NCBI RefSeq assembly: GCF_000224145.3
Contig: NC_020168.2
Span: forward strand, 1,871,171 to 1,935,170
Source: Ciona intestinalis
Lineage: Eukaryota; Chordata; Ascidiacea; Phlebobranchia; Cionidae
DNA length: 64,000 bases
Reading direction: 5' to 3'
Each line of letters starts with the position of its first letter. The stretch's first letter is position 1. Below, piece by piece: positions 42,501-64,000 of the stretch. The translations under genes were made by a program, and so were the position numbers. The notes beneath the pieces are model-generated. The model was not told the DNA's origin and ran no database searches. It saw nothing but the letters and a program-made list of their open reading frames with translations.

Positions 42501-45500
42501 ATGTTAATGTCAAGTTACTTTATACGTGTTGTAACGCACCACGCACTTGTGTATTCAACCTTTTTGGACGATTTTAAGAACAACATGTGTGGTCATCTGT
42601 AACATAAAGCTGTTTATGCGACAAGTGATAAGAACTGGATACGCTTGTCTTCTGTGTCAAATACTCCCAAATTAATTCTGTGAAAATATTTAGGAATGTC
42701 GAATCTCAATGCTTGGATGACCACCCATCTCCCATGGCCAACTTAAACTTTCCAGATCAACTTCCAGGTGAAATATACGACGCTGCATCACAGTGTAAAT
42801 GGCAGTTTGGTGCAGATGCTATCACCTGTATATTCAGATATGAGCATAAGCAGGTACACACAGATTGATGGATTGTATTTTGGCAGATTTAATAAGATGG
42901 GATACGCAGTGCAATTATTTTAAGTGTCAGCTTTCAATCTAAGTTAAGTAGATCGTTATCTGGAAAGTGAATCGTAACCCTTTTGTTTTATTGTTTGTTT
43001 CGTAAACAAGTACCCCGTATTACCAACCCCGTTAAAATATTTAAAATGTTGGTATAGGTGTAATTTTTCACACCTCCCACTTTTCTTTCAGGCGAGCGTC
43101 TGTAAAGTGCTGTGGTGTCAACGCAGTGAATCAAGTCGATGTGAAACGAAATATATGCCAGCGGCAGAGGGGACGAACTGTGGGAACAACATGGTAATAA
43201 AGGTTGTTTTACATGTAGGGCGATTACTACACTCATAGTTTATCATGATACTGTTCTACATATTTATACTTGCATCAAATCGCATATTTAAACATAAGTA
43301 TCTAATTCTACGAAAAACGAATGTAAATAATACAGTCTGTAAAACAACATAGCAACGTTCGCGTGACTAGCTACATAATACAATATGTTGATAAAGTTTA
43401 AAGTTTAACTCTCCAAGCTCAGACATCGGTATGTGACTCCCAGATAACTTGTATATTGTCACCGCAAGCCAACATTCCAGCAATAACTTGTCCTAATTAA
43501 TACTTTAGCGGAGCAGACCACCCGCAAGAAATAAGCAAGCAAAAATATGGTGTTCCACTCCTATCAAATTTTTATCGCAGACCTTAGCCATGTTTCTGCA
43601 TCTCTCTAATAACGCATTTGGGAGGGCTTCGCGGAAGTTTTTTTTTATACTTCGGCTCCGCAGTAGAGCTGACATTGAAATTCTTGTTTGCCTTAAACAA
43701 CTTTGTTGCCAAGAATGTCAATAGAAACTTGTACTATAACATTTATGATATGACGTTTATAGTGGTGCCGCAGAGGGGTCTGTGTTACGTATGGCGATCC
43801 TGGTCCTGATGCCATTGACGGTGGGTGGGGTGATTACGCGAGTTGGTCTCCATGCACACGCACTTGTGGTGGTGGAGTGCAACATCGAATGCGAGCATGT
43901 AATAACCCCACACCAAGGTACGGTGGTCGACATTGCGAAGGCGAAGAAAAGATTTACAAACTCTGCAATACCGAGGTATAGCTTAAATATGTGCATTTAG
44001 TGTATTTTTACGTTTACAATATTTAATTCGGTTTCATTTATAACAGCCATGTGCTCCGAACCAAGTGAGTTTTAGAGAACAACAGTGTGCGCAGTACAAT
44101 CGACGAGCTTACCGTCGACAGTATTTTCATTGGACCCCCTTCACCAAATATTCAAGCTTCGGTAAATTTTTGAAATGTATAAATTTATGTGTAATTACGT
44201 ATTCAAACGCCCTATTTAGGCAGAGATCAGTGTGAACTTCTGTGCAAAGCGGAGGGCTACGATTTTTTTGACATGTTGGCAGACAAAGTCATCGATGGCA
44301 CTCCGTGTGACGCTTCGTCTACCGATGTTTGCATACAAGGAAAGTGTAAGGTATGTTGTGTTATGCTTTGTTGGCTACATTGCTACACATTTACCTCCTT
44401 TTACATTTTACAGCACGTTGGGTGTGATTTTGTTCTTGGCTCCAATGCAACATTCGATTCATGCGGCGTGTGCAATGGTGACAACTCAACATGTCAGTCG
44501 TTTAACGGATCATATGACGATAATGTTAGAGATAGCGGTGAGTGGTTACAAAAGACAGAGCCTTTTGCAGTGTCGGTGGTGTATTTATTCATTTTACGAA
44601 CATCCAGGTTATTATGACGTTATTCGCATACCACGTGGTGCTCGTAGTGTTAAAATATGGGAAAATAAATGCTGCACACATAGCTATATTGCTGTACGAA
44701 GCGCCAGTAATTCGGACAGGTAAGAAAAATAATGCATGTTACTAAAAAAGTACATACTTTATACTTTAAATTTTAAATTAGGTATTATTTAAACGGGAAT
44801 TGGGAAATTGACTTGTACGGAGAAACAACGTTTGCTGGAGCCAAATGGTTCTATAACAGGAAATCGTTCCAAAGTGAAACCCTTTTAACACCCGGGCCAT
44901 TGGGTGAAGAATTACTGATACAGGTATAGATTACTGTTTATTTGTACAATGGGTCAAACTTTAATAAATTATAAAACGCTCCATTAGCGCAAAGAAATTG
45001 CCGCTGCTCCAGTTCTTGCCTTTTCTCTCTCTCTTGTTCTTTTTCGTTCTCTCTACCTCTCTCTCTCTCTTTCTCTTTTCCCTCTTTTTTGTTTCTCTCG
45101 CTTTCTTGCATAAGTACTAAATAGCTAACTCGACAGACCGTACGTGTCTCCCAGGTGGTCTAGTGGTTAGGATTCGTGGCTCTCACCCACGCGGCCCGGG
45201 TTCGATTCCCGGTCTGGGAACATGTTAGCATTGGTGGTTCAGTGGTAGAATCCTCGCCTGCCACGCGGGGGGCCCGGGTTCGATTCCCGGCCAATGCAAG
45301 CTTTTTAAAAATATTTTTATTTTTGTAGGTTTTGGTTGTTGCCCAGAATCCAGGCATTTCCTATTCTTACACAACTCAAGTAATAGACAACCGGTTACCA
45401 GGTTTACGAACCAATTCAGCAATTCAAGTCCAACCTCCAAGCTATAACTGGAGTAGCACTTCTGATTCCTGTTCTGCAACATGCGCTGGCGGTAATTTTC

Positions 45501-47048
45501 ATCATCTAAAATATTGCTTTGTTTTTCCTAAAAATGAAGCAATTTTAAATAGTGCATTAATTTTACGAACAATTAGGTACGCAGACCGTACATATATCGT
45601 GCGTTATGGACGGTACGACTGTGGTCGATGAAAGTCACTGTGACAGGCCAAGTCGGCCTTCTCTTACGAAGGAATGCAACACCCAGGCTTGCCCGGCTAG
45701 GTTTGTATTTTATGATTGAGCAGTATTTCATGTATAAGCTAATATGTTCAACAATAGATGGCATACAACAGAGTGGGGGCAATGCAGTCGGACGTGTGGT
45801 GGTGGTCTCCAACTTCGGCAGGTGACGTGTAAGAGCAAAAGGATGAATGGGGACGTATACGTTGGAGAAAGTCACTGTAATAACAAACGAAAACCTCCCC
45901 GAACCCAACAATGCATGCAAACCGAATGTCCCGCATACTGGCACACGGGAGAATGGTCCAAGGTAAGTTTTAAAATGCATCTTCATTTTGTAGGTGTGTC
46001 CGTGTGGGTTCGTATCTTATGATCATTTTTGCATTTTCATTTTCGCTCACATCACTGTCATTGTGTTCACGAATCATAGTGTTCTCGTGCATGCGGAAGG
46101 GGAGTAAGAAATCGACATGTGCGATGTCGTAGCGGCACCCGGTCACTCAGAAACGCTCGCTGCGATCGACGAGTGCGGCCTAAATCAAGAGAGCCATGTC
46201 TAGTAACTTACTGCCAAAGAAAATATCAATGGTTTATTACGGCTTGGGATCAGGTATTGTATGATTTGTCATGTCGTTTGCTCTTTATAAATTCAACTGA
46301 TGGCTGTGCGTTGCGGTGCATTGGATCGCCTAACGATTATTTATGATGTATGTTTCCTCAGTGTTCGGTTACATGTGGCGAGGGTATCCAACGACGTGAA
46401 TTGAAATGCAGTTTCAAGGGTCGTAACGGTCGCTATCGTCCTGTGGTTGCAAGGAGATGCAGGCGAGCTCGACGACCTGAAGTATCATTGGAAAAAACAT
46501 GCACTTTATCGACTTGTCCCTCCCCGCGTCGTATCAGCAGCTCGGTGGTTACACCGAGAAGCAATGCCTACAACAGCCACTTTTCTCAAACCGGCGCTGT
46601 TCCTTCATACCGACGGCGTTCAGCTCGCTGGATTGTTGGAACATGGCAGAAGGTTGGTAATAGTATAATATTGACCTTTCACATTCTTTCAATTATTAAA
46701 ATAATTTAATTCGTAGTGTTCCGTAAGCTGTGGCGGCGGACTTCAGATGAGAGCAGTCAGATGCCTTCAATTCGGACGTCCATCACACAGTTGTTCCATC
46801 TCAAGTAAAGCACCAAATAAACGGGCTTGTAACACGTACAAGTGTAGAAAGAAAATCCAGAGTAAGGCATTACCCACATTAAAATTTAAAAAATATGAGA
46901 CAATTTTTAAATTTAATTTTTGTTTACAGCTGCTTGCGAAGACACATTTAAATGGTGCTACCTTGTGCCACAACACGGTCAGTGTTCTCACAAATACTTC
47001 GGGGTTGCTTGTTGCAAAACATGTAAAGCGTCGTCTGGAAACCGTTAG
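30547..47048 (+). CDS. ADAMTS16/18: ADAMTS16/18-type secreted metalloprotease, complete, 24 exons
   Basis: Secreted zinc protease of the extracellular matrix. Exons: 30547-30663, 31995-32094, 34236-34576, 36600-36756, 39090-39367, 40156-40239, 40799-40955, 41388-41493, 42131-42268, 42694-42853, 43092-43193, 43763-43975, 44047-44161, 44220-44350, 44414-44537, 44608-44719, 44782-44923, 45329-45491, 45577-45700, 45758-45962, 46080-46253, 46362-46652, 46717-46861, 46930-47048. They sum to 3798 nt, or 1265 residues, in phase throughout; human ADAMTS16/18 are about 1220. Order: hydrophobic leader ([16 protein letters not shown]), propeptide with cysteine switch (YCGKKKRC) and furin site RRKR, catalytic domain with HESGHSFGMKHD split by an intron and Met-turn HIMSPT, disintegrin-like ([10 protein letters not shown]), first TSP1 ([11 protein letters not shown]), cysteine-rich region ([11 protein letters not shown]), spacer, five more TSP1 repeats, and PLAC ([17 protein letters not shown]). 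The PLAC and six TSP1 repeats single out ADAMTS16/18. Confidence 0.93.
32807..33003. mobile_element. MITE, about 197 bp, in an ADAMTS intron
   Basis: The left end 'tatagtagaatgggggaag' and right end 'cttcccccatcccactata' are imperfect inverted repeats. The interior shares 'aattgttcaaaacacgatca' with the cluster at 26631-28380. It lies between ADAMTS exons 2 and 3. Confidence 0.7.
38329..39042 (+). other. unexplained long ORF in an ADAMTS intron
   Basis: Open for 714 nt (238 codons) between ADAMTS exons 36600-36756 and 39090-39367. The sequence includes a hydrophobic stretch ([15 protein letters not shown]) and two similar segments with YINVS ([12 protein letters not shown] and [11 protein letters not shown]). 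A consensus donor (cgg|gtaagtgag) at 38818 ends a phase-0 segment. That phase does not fit the next ADAMTS exon, so it is not a simple cassette exon. It could be an alternative terminal exon, part of a nested gene, or chance. No family was recognised and no early ATG is present. Confidence 0.3.
45011..45112. repeat. pyrimidine-rich simple repeat (ctct)n
   Basis: A run of C and T ('ctctctctctctttctctttt') lies just upstream of the tRNA pair in the ADAMTS intron. Confidence 0.85.
45149..45220 (+). tRNA. tRNA-Glu (CTC)
   Basis: Seventy-two nucleotides with acceptor stem TCCCAGG / TCTGGGA plus a discriminator A, a D arm (tggtctagtggttagga), anticodon stem CGTGG/CCACG with loop CTCTCAC giving anticodon CTC at 45182-45184, and a T arm with GGTTCGATTCC. 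It closely resembles animal tRNA-Glu. It lies in an ADAMTS intron in the sense orientation, with no 3' CCA encoded, as expected for a nuclear gene. Confidence 0.95.
45228..45298 (+). tRNA. tRNA-Gly (GCC)
   Basis: Seventy-one nucleotides with acceptor stem GCATTGG / CCAATGC plus a discriminator A, anticodon loop CTGCCAC giving anticodon GCC at 45260-45262, and T arm GGTTCGATTCC. It starts 7 nt after the tRNA-Glu gene and lies 30 nt before the ADAMTS exon at 45329. Confidence 0.96.
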
Positions 47049-48684
47049 AAACAAAGGCCATGTTCTGCTGCAGTTCTACAGCGAAAGTAAAGCGGTATAC
47101 ATGAATGGAAGAAGTCGATATTTATCCATCACGTGACCTAGTCTCTGCTTGTTGTTTGTTAGTCTTTGTGAGCGTGATATAGCTACACAATTCTTATACT
47201 GTGGATGTTAGTTGTGTCGTTGACGCTCAAACCAACTCTCATAACAATGTTAGCAGACGAACAAAGTGTACGCCACAATTTCAAGCCAATGAACTTGCCT
47301 TTACCGGCCCTCCACCTGCTAACGTTGTATTCATATTTATACACTGAAAATCTAGCACCCACAATTCATTACATAGTTTTAAACCTTTAATATTTACGAT
47401 TTCATCATGCTACTTTTTATTTTTACCCAAAACAGCATATTTTGTATCGTTATTTTAATGTCGCTGTAAAGTGTAATCGGATTACTTTTCTTTTTGTACT
47501 GTCGCTTTCACGCTTATACCGATAATGTTGCTGCGCTTTGTTTTTTTGTATGTACTGTAGACTGTCACACACAGAATTAGAACCTAATTTAAAGGCGTCA
47601 CTGTTGAAACTTGTAAAATTATTTTAATTTATTACAATAGCAAGCTATGCTGGCCACACACGCAATCCTTGTCAAGCAATTAGCATTTTTTGGAACACTT
47701 ATTAAAAATGTGTCGATTCTTTATTGATAAAACGAGCAAAGCTCAACCACTAGCGTAACACGTGACCAGCATGTTTACATTGTCGTTGTTGATATTATCG
47801 ATTAAATATTGTCATCGCCTTGTTTAAACTTTCACGAAGGGTGACAGTTTGATGAGAAAATAGTTATTGTTTAAACGTCTTGGGTACGATAGGTATGGAT
47901 AACGTGGAGAATCTGGAATGACATGTCTTAAATATACGGTTAATTTATGGAAATCTTTCGTGTACGACTTCGAACCTCGCAATAACTAGTCAACCTATAT
48001 CCACAAACAAAACGGTTAACTGATATTATATAATTTCTCTATGGTAAAATCCAAAGACATACAGTGGAGTGGAGAAAGAACAAAAAAAATAAAAAGTTGT
48101 TTCATTTTCTCCCACCTTACTATAAATCGTATCCTTACGACTCCCATAGACCGTTGTTAATATATAGATATAGTAGGGTGGGGAAAGATGATACACCTTT
48201 GGCACATAATATCCAAATATGTTGAAGCGTCGTTGGAACAGAGTCGTACTCTGGTTGGTACCATCGTGTATATAAATATATAGAGTAAAGAGAATACTAA
48301 GGTAACATAACAGAAAAAGTTGTTCGAGAATATAATTTTTTATTGATAAGGAATATGATACATGGTATTCTGCCCTGTGTAATGAAGTATTCGTAGTGGA
48401 CAGACATAGAATGACGTCACTTATTACGAGCATCGTGACGTTGGATGGCGCAATCGTAAAATGGTTGGAGTCATCATGAGCCATCTTTTTTGTTATTGAA
48501 TTCATAAAAACGATAGGAGCAGTTAAAAAAATGTGCTAAATGTGCTAGTGTTTATTTTCGTTTTGTAATAGTAGCGCAACTTGTTTAAGAATAAAATAAC
48601 GTCAAGATATTAAATACTGTCACTGGTCTGTCCAACCTGAATTGCATGAGGGATAGAGGATGCAACAGCTTCAACTTTCACGTT
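47049..48684. other. intergenic between ADAMTS and AFG3L2, with MITE fragments
   Basis: No gene recognised. At about 48058-48250 fragments of the 'gtgtcccatcttcccc' MITE family are visible: 'ttctcccaccttactata', 'atagtagggtggggaaagat' and 'ggcacataatatcc'. A 159-codon minus-strand ORF at 48026-48505 overlaps them and is judged spurious. Confidence 0.5.
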
Positions 48685-48692
48685 CATTGTTT

Positions 48693-48860
48693 GGTGCTAG
48701 TAAAGAATCTCCCCCCATCTTATTTGCTAACCACTAACCCCTATAACCACTAACTACTAACCCCTATAACCACTAACCCCCTAACCATCAACACCAAACC
48801 CCAACCTAGGGGTTAGTGGTTAGCAAATAAGGTGGGGGGGGGAGATTCTTCACTAGCACC
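48693..48860. mobile_element. 168-bp MITE with long inverted arms and 8-bp target duplication
   Basis: Arms of about 50 bp are near-perfect inverted repeats, beginning GGTGCTAGTAAAGAATCTCC on the left and ending in the matching complement on the right. The centre is a short (ccctataaccactaa)-like tandem. The direct repeat CATTGTTT flanks it at 48685-48692 and 48861-48868. The 8-bp duplication suggests hAT-type transposition. It lies about 90 bp before the AFG3L2 start. Confidence 0.85.
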
Positions 48861-48953
48861 CATTGTTTATACTTCTACGTACGATCGACAAAGATAATAT
48901 ACATAAATAAACAAAACGTTCATTTTTTTAAAGAAAAAAGTATATTGTAAATT

Positions 48954-54939
<5,986 letters not shown>

Positions 54940-54949
54940 AACACTTTTG

Positions 54950-54955
54950 AATAAA
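54950..54955 (+). terminator. AFG3L2 polyadenylation signal
   Basis: AATAAA 11 bp after the stop codon, with no better signal before the end of the convergent XKR gene at 55125. Confidence 0.6.
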
Positions 54956-55124
54956 TCGTTTGTATTGTGCACAAAAATACAAATACATTCGTGTTAGAAT
55001 GTGAGCAGGCAACTAGGTAAAAATATGCAACATGATTATAAAAACTTATAAAAATATAAAATGCATATATGTATGCTAAAATTTCATTTGATTGTTCGAA
55101 TTATAGAAAACTAGCAATATCTCT

Positions 55125-58100
55125 TTAAATCCAAGTTTGTTGCCACCCTTCAACATCTCCAACTTCATCATATATCTCACCAGATGCCTTTCTCATTAAC
55201 ACTGGAGTTTCTGAAGCTGAAGAATGTAAGCAGACATCAGTGTTCTTGTCACATGCAACTAATACATGAGACTTTTTAATTTTTTGCGGCATATTATTTT
55301 CCCTTCTTTCCTTTTTCCTTGGTGGTCTTACAGGAGACACACGACCTGATTTCATACTTTTGCTTCTCGGTTTAGCTTTCGGTTTGTCTTTTAAATACTC
55401 TTCTGTAGGTTCTGCATACTCTCTTTGTGGTATTTCTGTTTGAACTGCATCAATTTCCTCACTGTGTATGATCACAGAAGTTTCATTATATTCTTTTAAA
55501 TGTGTCTCTTCTTCAACAATTACATCAACTTGGGGAACATGTGGTTTAGGTCGTGATAAATTTGATGCGGAGTTCAGTTTCACTAGGAAAGGTTGTGCTT
55601 GAGATGTTGAGACTTTCCTTAACTTTGATCGTGGAGCATAGAATATTTTACAACGATCATCTATGAAACATTCCACAGCACGGCCTTTATTCCGATCATT
55701 TCTCACAACCGTGTTATAAACCTAAAACAGAATTATTAGGATTTTTAAACTAATTGGTATGACACGTACTTCTTGAAATGACTTAAGTTGTTCTTTTGTA
55801 AGGAAAAATATTTCACTGGTTTCTGCTTGTTTGCATACTGTCCACTCTGGACGAACAGGAAGCCATTCTTCAACCATATCTTTATTGTCGTAACAGCAAC
55901 AACACAGAATTTTAGAAGCAGCAGGGTAAGCATGTGCTGTGTATGTTCGCATTTTATGCACAGCCAGGTAGTAAGTAGAACAAAAAATACAACCCATGAT
56001 GTTTAAAATCAATTCCGTGGACAGCAGCACATAATACCTAATAAGTAAACATTTAAATCAAATTTACATTTTTTTTAAATTTCAACTTACTGATAAAAAT
56101 TAAGGCTTTCATCCTTTTCTTGCAAATTTAACACAATTCCAGGAATTAGAAATAGAAAAACGTTCTCAGTAACATACACAAGATAGAACCTACATGTAAA
56201 AATTTTTTTTTTTTAAGTGTCTGGTGCAGTGGGGAACAAATCAAATTTACCAAAACATAAAGCAGTACGGTTGGTCCAAGAATGCATGATAGTATGGCCT
56301 CACGTGTATAAATATACACATCAGACTTGCATGGAATACAGACATGAAATCATGGCTAAGAAAGATGTATGCTCGATATTTATAATCAGCTTGTTGTAAT
56401 TGCCGAGATACCTGAATATAATGTGAAAGTTAATAGGCATAATGGATATGACTTTTATATAGATATGTATGTATCTCAAGCCCAACCTTGCTAAAATCCG
56501 GATACCATTGAAAGATATGGTAGCATAAGAAGACACACCAGTGGATGACAATTGGAATGAAAATGTACCATGAAAAGAAGATAGTAAAAAATACAAAGGC
56601 GAGGATCCTTGCTGCCAGGAAACTACCTTTATAAATCTAAATAAGACTTTCATTAAGGAAAGAAACTTTATAATTTCATTAACCATTACCGTAATGAACA
56701 AAAGTTGAGGCCATTCCAGTCTTGTATTAAAAGCTCTTGAATGTAAAAGTGTTCGATCAACCATCCATTGATCAGCTTCATTGTCTTTTCTTGTTTTGTC
56801 ATAACGAACAACTCCACCACATAATGATATGTATGACAACACAGCAGATATGTATTGAATTACATGGGTTTCTTGGTAATAAGCGATCAAATACAGATTA
56901 ATTAACAGCTGAAAAGGATATTTGTTAAAATTCATTATTATTATCTATAATAGTTTCTTTGTTTGGATACCTGTGGTAGAGATTCAAGCATACTCTCCGA
57001 CAATTTGAGTTTGTTTAGATGGGCAAGCCACTGTTCTCGAGTAAGTCTCTTCCACCAGTTTGACTTCCCAGGTTTTTCCTGTTCAACGCTGACTGGCGCC
57101 AAAGAGCCCATACTTCTTGAAAGGTTTGTATTGGAAACTAAATGGCTTCCTTGTTCAGATATGTTCTGATGGTAACATATAAAATTGTTATTGTTAAACA
57201 AAACTACAACATACTACATAAACCTTTTATTAACTACTAATAGTATGAAGAACATACATAAACCTATCTATTTTAGTATTTTTGTATACACCTTGTCATC
57301 ATTTCTGCAGTAATTATCTATATCATTCAAGCTTGATAAGGAAGCTCCTCTTGATCGCTCCAATGTCGTTGGTTCATACCATTCAGCTGCTGTTCTTCTA
57401 TCATTCTTACCCACTCCTCTATAAAAAAAAGTAGATAAATATTGCTTAATGTACATGGTTACTATTTTACCCAAGCAAGTATTGCAGGTTATGCTGATGT
57501 GTAAGGTGCTTGTTAAAAACATACCTGTAGCATACTGTATCATTAAGGCATTATAACTATGAATACTAAAAATGTTGTGCTTCGCTTAAAAAATTGAATA
57601 AATAATTTGTTTGCCACAAGCAGATTTAAATTTACAACATTGGTTAATGTATTAAGTAGGTCCCAATTAAAACCACAGAATGTGAGGGACTAAAAGTAGC
57701 TTATCATTTTATTTAAACTTACATGTATGATATATACAACTAGTTTTACGCACCTGATATGATCCAACCAGTTTCGAAGGTAGTTGTACGACAGTTGACA
57801 GTGGTACCAGATAATGGTTAATTGGAATGGTATATTTAATGCAGTTCGAAGCACTATCATTTTCCATGGAACAGATTTGCCATATGCTTTCTTTAGAAAG
57901 TTGTATTCAAGTACAGCCATTAGTATTGATGGAAGGACAATAAAACAAATTGACAAACCAAACGCATAGTACCACTCTCGCATGTAATACATCCCTGCAA
58001 TGGATTTTTGTTATTTCTAACTACCGATATACGGTAAACAAGTAACGCGTATAAACATACAAAGTAGATAAGCATACTTACTGAGAGTAATAATGTCGGT

Positions 58101-58217
58101 GACGATATCAGCGAAGTATATGACAGTTGTTCCAAACATAAAAGCAAATTCAATGAACAGAAGCCAGCGAGTTGGTATTTCCGGAAAATAGCAGCATTTC
58201 GGTTTTCTCTTCGACAT
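55125..58217 (-). CDS. XK-related protein (XKR4/6/7-like), complete
   Basis: Multi-pass plasma-membrane protein; several XKR members scramble phospholipids, some after caspase cleavage. Nine exons, in transcript order: 58217-58082, 57994-57754, 57418-57292, 57165-56971, 56908-56690, 56636-56506, 56189-56091, 56037-55770, 55721-55125. They total 2013 nt, or 670 residues, near the length of vertebrate XKR4. Family signatures include VIYFADIVTDIITLS, EWYYAFGLSICFIVLPSIL, ETHVIQYISAVLSYISL, RILAFVFF and IPIVIHWCV. The first in-frame ATG is at 58217, giving MSKRKPKCCYFPE. The long soluble tail is basic and acidic in patches, contains SEEIDAVQ and YDEVGDVE, and ends in QTWI, which fits a class I PDZ-binding motif. 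Which vertebrate XKR is closest cannot be decided by eye. Confidence 0.88.
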
Positions 58218-58370
58218 ATTTACTTGTCGTTTCTTTGCTTTCAATACGCCCTGAAACAAACATTCGTCTATTCGTAGTGTACAAGTTCGATTGTCCAGTC
58301 GTCCGGAGAAGTACGGCTGCGAACTTATTTTTTTTCGCGTTCTCTCACAATCGTAAAAAAATCGTCCGTG

Positions 58371-58438
58371 TGTCGTGATATATTTGTTCCGACCATCAGC
58401 GTGCGACCATCAGCATGCGGAACAAATACATCACGACA
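58371..58438. repeat. hairpin with duplicated 14-mer loop upstream of XKR
   Basis: Arms 58371-58390 and 58419-58438 are complementary at 19 of 20 positions. The 28-bp loop is two copies of 'gaccatcagcrtgc'. It lies about 155 bp before the XKR start codon, within its presumed promoter or 5' untranslated region. Confidence 0.85.
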
Positions 58439-58627
58439 CCGGCGTACTGTTCGCACTTCCTCATGGGTTGGTCCGTACAGTACATTCCATGGTTGAACTA
58501 AATAAGGTTAAATGTGGTTTTGGTTGGACGAAAACAGTCAAAAAAGTCAGGGACAATACATTTCTGTGACTTGAATGTATGTAACTTAATATACACTTCT
58601 GGGTCTTGGCAACGACAGTTGTCAAAT

Positions 58628-58811
58628 AGTTGGATGGGGAAGATGGGACACTTTTTAATTTTTTTTTTTTTTCGTTTCTTTTGTTAGTAAACTGAAAACA
58701 GTTAAAGAGTTATAAACTCGTATCGTCCCGATTTTCATAAAAATGAATTATTTAAAATAAGATCGGGATATTTCGTAGTAAAGATGTCCCATCTTACCTC
58801 ACACTACTATA
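58628..58811. mobile_element. MITE of the 'gtgtcccatcttcccc' family
   Basis: The left end 'ggatggggaagatgggaca' and right end 'tgtcccatcttacctcacac' are inverted repeats. A further fragment, ending 'gttccatcttttccaccct', follows to about 58985. It lies between XKR and NSUN2. Confidence 0.65.
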
Positions 58812-59192
58812 TACGGCCCTTTCTATTAGTTAGTTACTTTCTGATCGTATTTTAAACAATTAACAACGGTTTGTCGGAGTCGTGACGATATGATTATTTA
58901 TTTCTTTAAATGTTCTTTGTTTACTCCCAAACAGGACGAGCAAAGATAATGAAAAGGTGTTCCATCTTTTCCACCCTACTATATATTCATAAATTGTAGA
59001 CTAAATTTTCAGATTCAAAACCGCATAATTAGCGAGCAAGTAACCCACATCTTATTTTGTTTGTCAGAAACGTTTTGTTCAAATACCTTTTTCTGCAATT
59101 CAACAATGCGACACATATTTATTCAAGAGACAATTCAAATATCAGCATGGCAGTGTATTTTCCTATCACCTTTTAGGGTAAATAATTTAAAA
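58812..59192. other. NSUN2 3' flank, no gene seen
   Basis: Contains the MITE fragment up to about 58985 and the probable 3' untranslated region of NSUN2. TTTATT at 59118-59123 reads AATAAA on the minus strand and is a candidate polyadenylation signal. Confidence 0.45.
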
Positions 59193-63972
<4,780 letters not shown>

Positions 63973-64000
63973 TTAAAAAATTCATGAATACTGTTTGAAA

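Noticed and set aside
48026..48505. Minus-strand ORF of 159 codons
   Set aside because: It overlaps MITE fragments, has no recognisable domain, and its composition matches AT-rich noncoding DNA.

Overview
The window is animal nuclear DNA, AT-rich, with short GT-AG introns. Gene content, compact spacing and repeat types (tRNA-derived SINE fragments, many short inverted-repeat elements with ends like gtgtcccatcttcccc) fit a tunicate, most likely Ciona intestinalis/robusta. This is inferred from protein families and style, not from a database search. Three fixed 50-N gaps show that this is a draft scaffold. At two of them the flanking contigs overlap, so a stretch is present twice. That is best read as two unmerged haplotypes.

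Layout. (1) 1-2029: SINE remnant and a hAT-type element stuffed with a 41-bp tandem repeat. (2) 2030-22925, plus strand: MIA3/TANGO1, the ER-exit-site receptor for bulky cargo, with signal peptide, MIA-type SH3, a very long luminal region built on a 48-bp/16-residue minisatellite, coiled coils, membrane segment and a proline-rich tail of GPPPMRD heptads. An internal alternative first exon (15108-15191, second copy 16015-16098) would give a short form lacking SH3 and lumen. (3) 23367-26285, minus strand: AIDA, tail-to-tail with MIA3. (4) 26286-30546: intergenic, with inverted-repeat elements and a 38-bp perfect palindrome. (5) 30547-47048, plus strand: a complete 24-exon ADAMTS16/18-type secreted metalloprotease, with tRNA-Glu(CTC) and tRNA-Gly(GCC) in one intron. 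(6) 48954-54939, plus strand: AFG3L2-type mitochondrial m-AAA protease. (7) 55125-58217, minus strand: XK-related membrane protein. (8) 59193 to the window end, minus strand: C-terminal two thirds of the NSUN2 tRNA m5C methyltransferase.

The genes do not form one pathway. TANGO1 exports collagen-sized cargo and ADAMTS16/18 remodels extracellular matrix. AIDA is a signalling adaptor, AFG3L2 acts in mitochondrial quality control, XKR proteins are membrane scramblase relatives and NSUN2 modifies RNA. The order carries information: MIA3 and AIDA are also convergent neighbours in human, and ADAMTS16 and NSUN2 share a human chromosome arm. No new enzyme system was recognised. The most novel points are the short-TANGO1 exon, the minisatellite open in five of six frames, the repeat-stuffed hAT element and an unexplained long ORF in an ADAMTS intron. 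Exon boundaries were assigned by eye from splice sites, phase and protein similarity.
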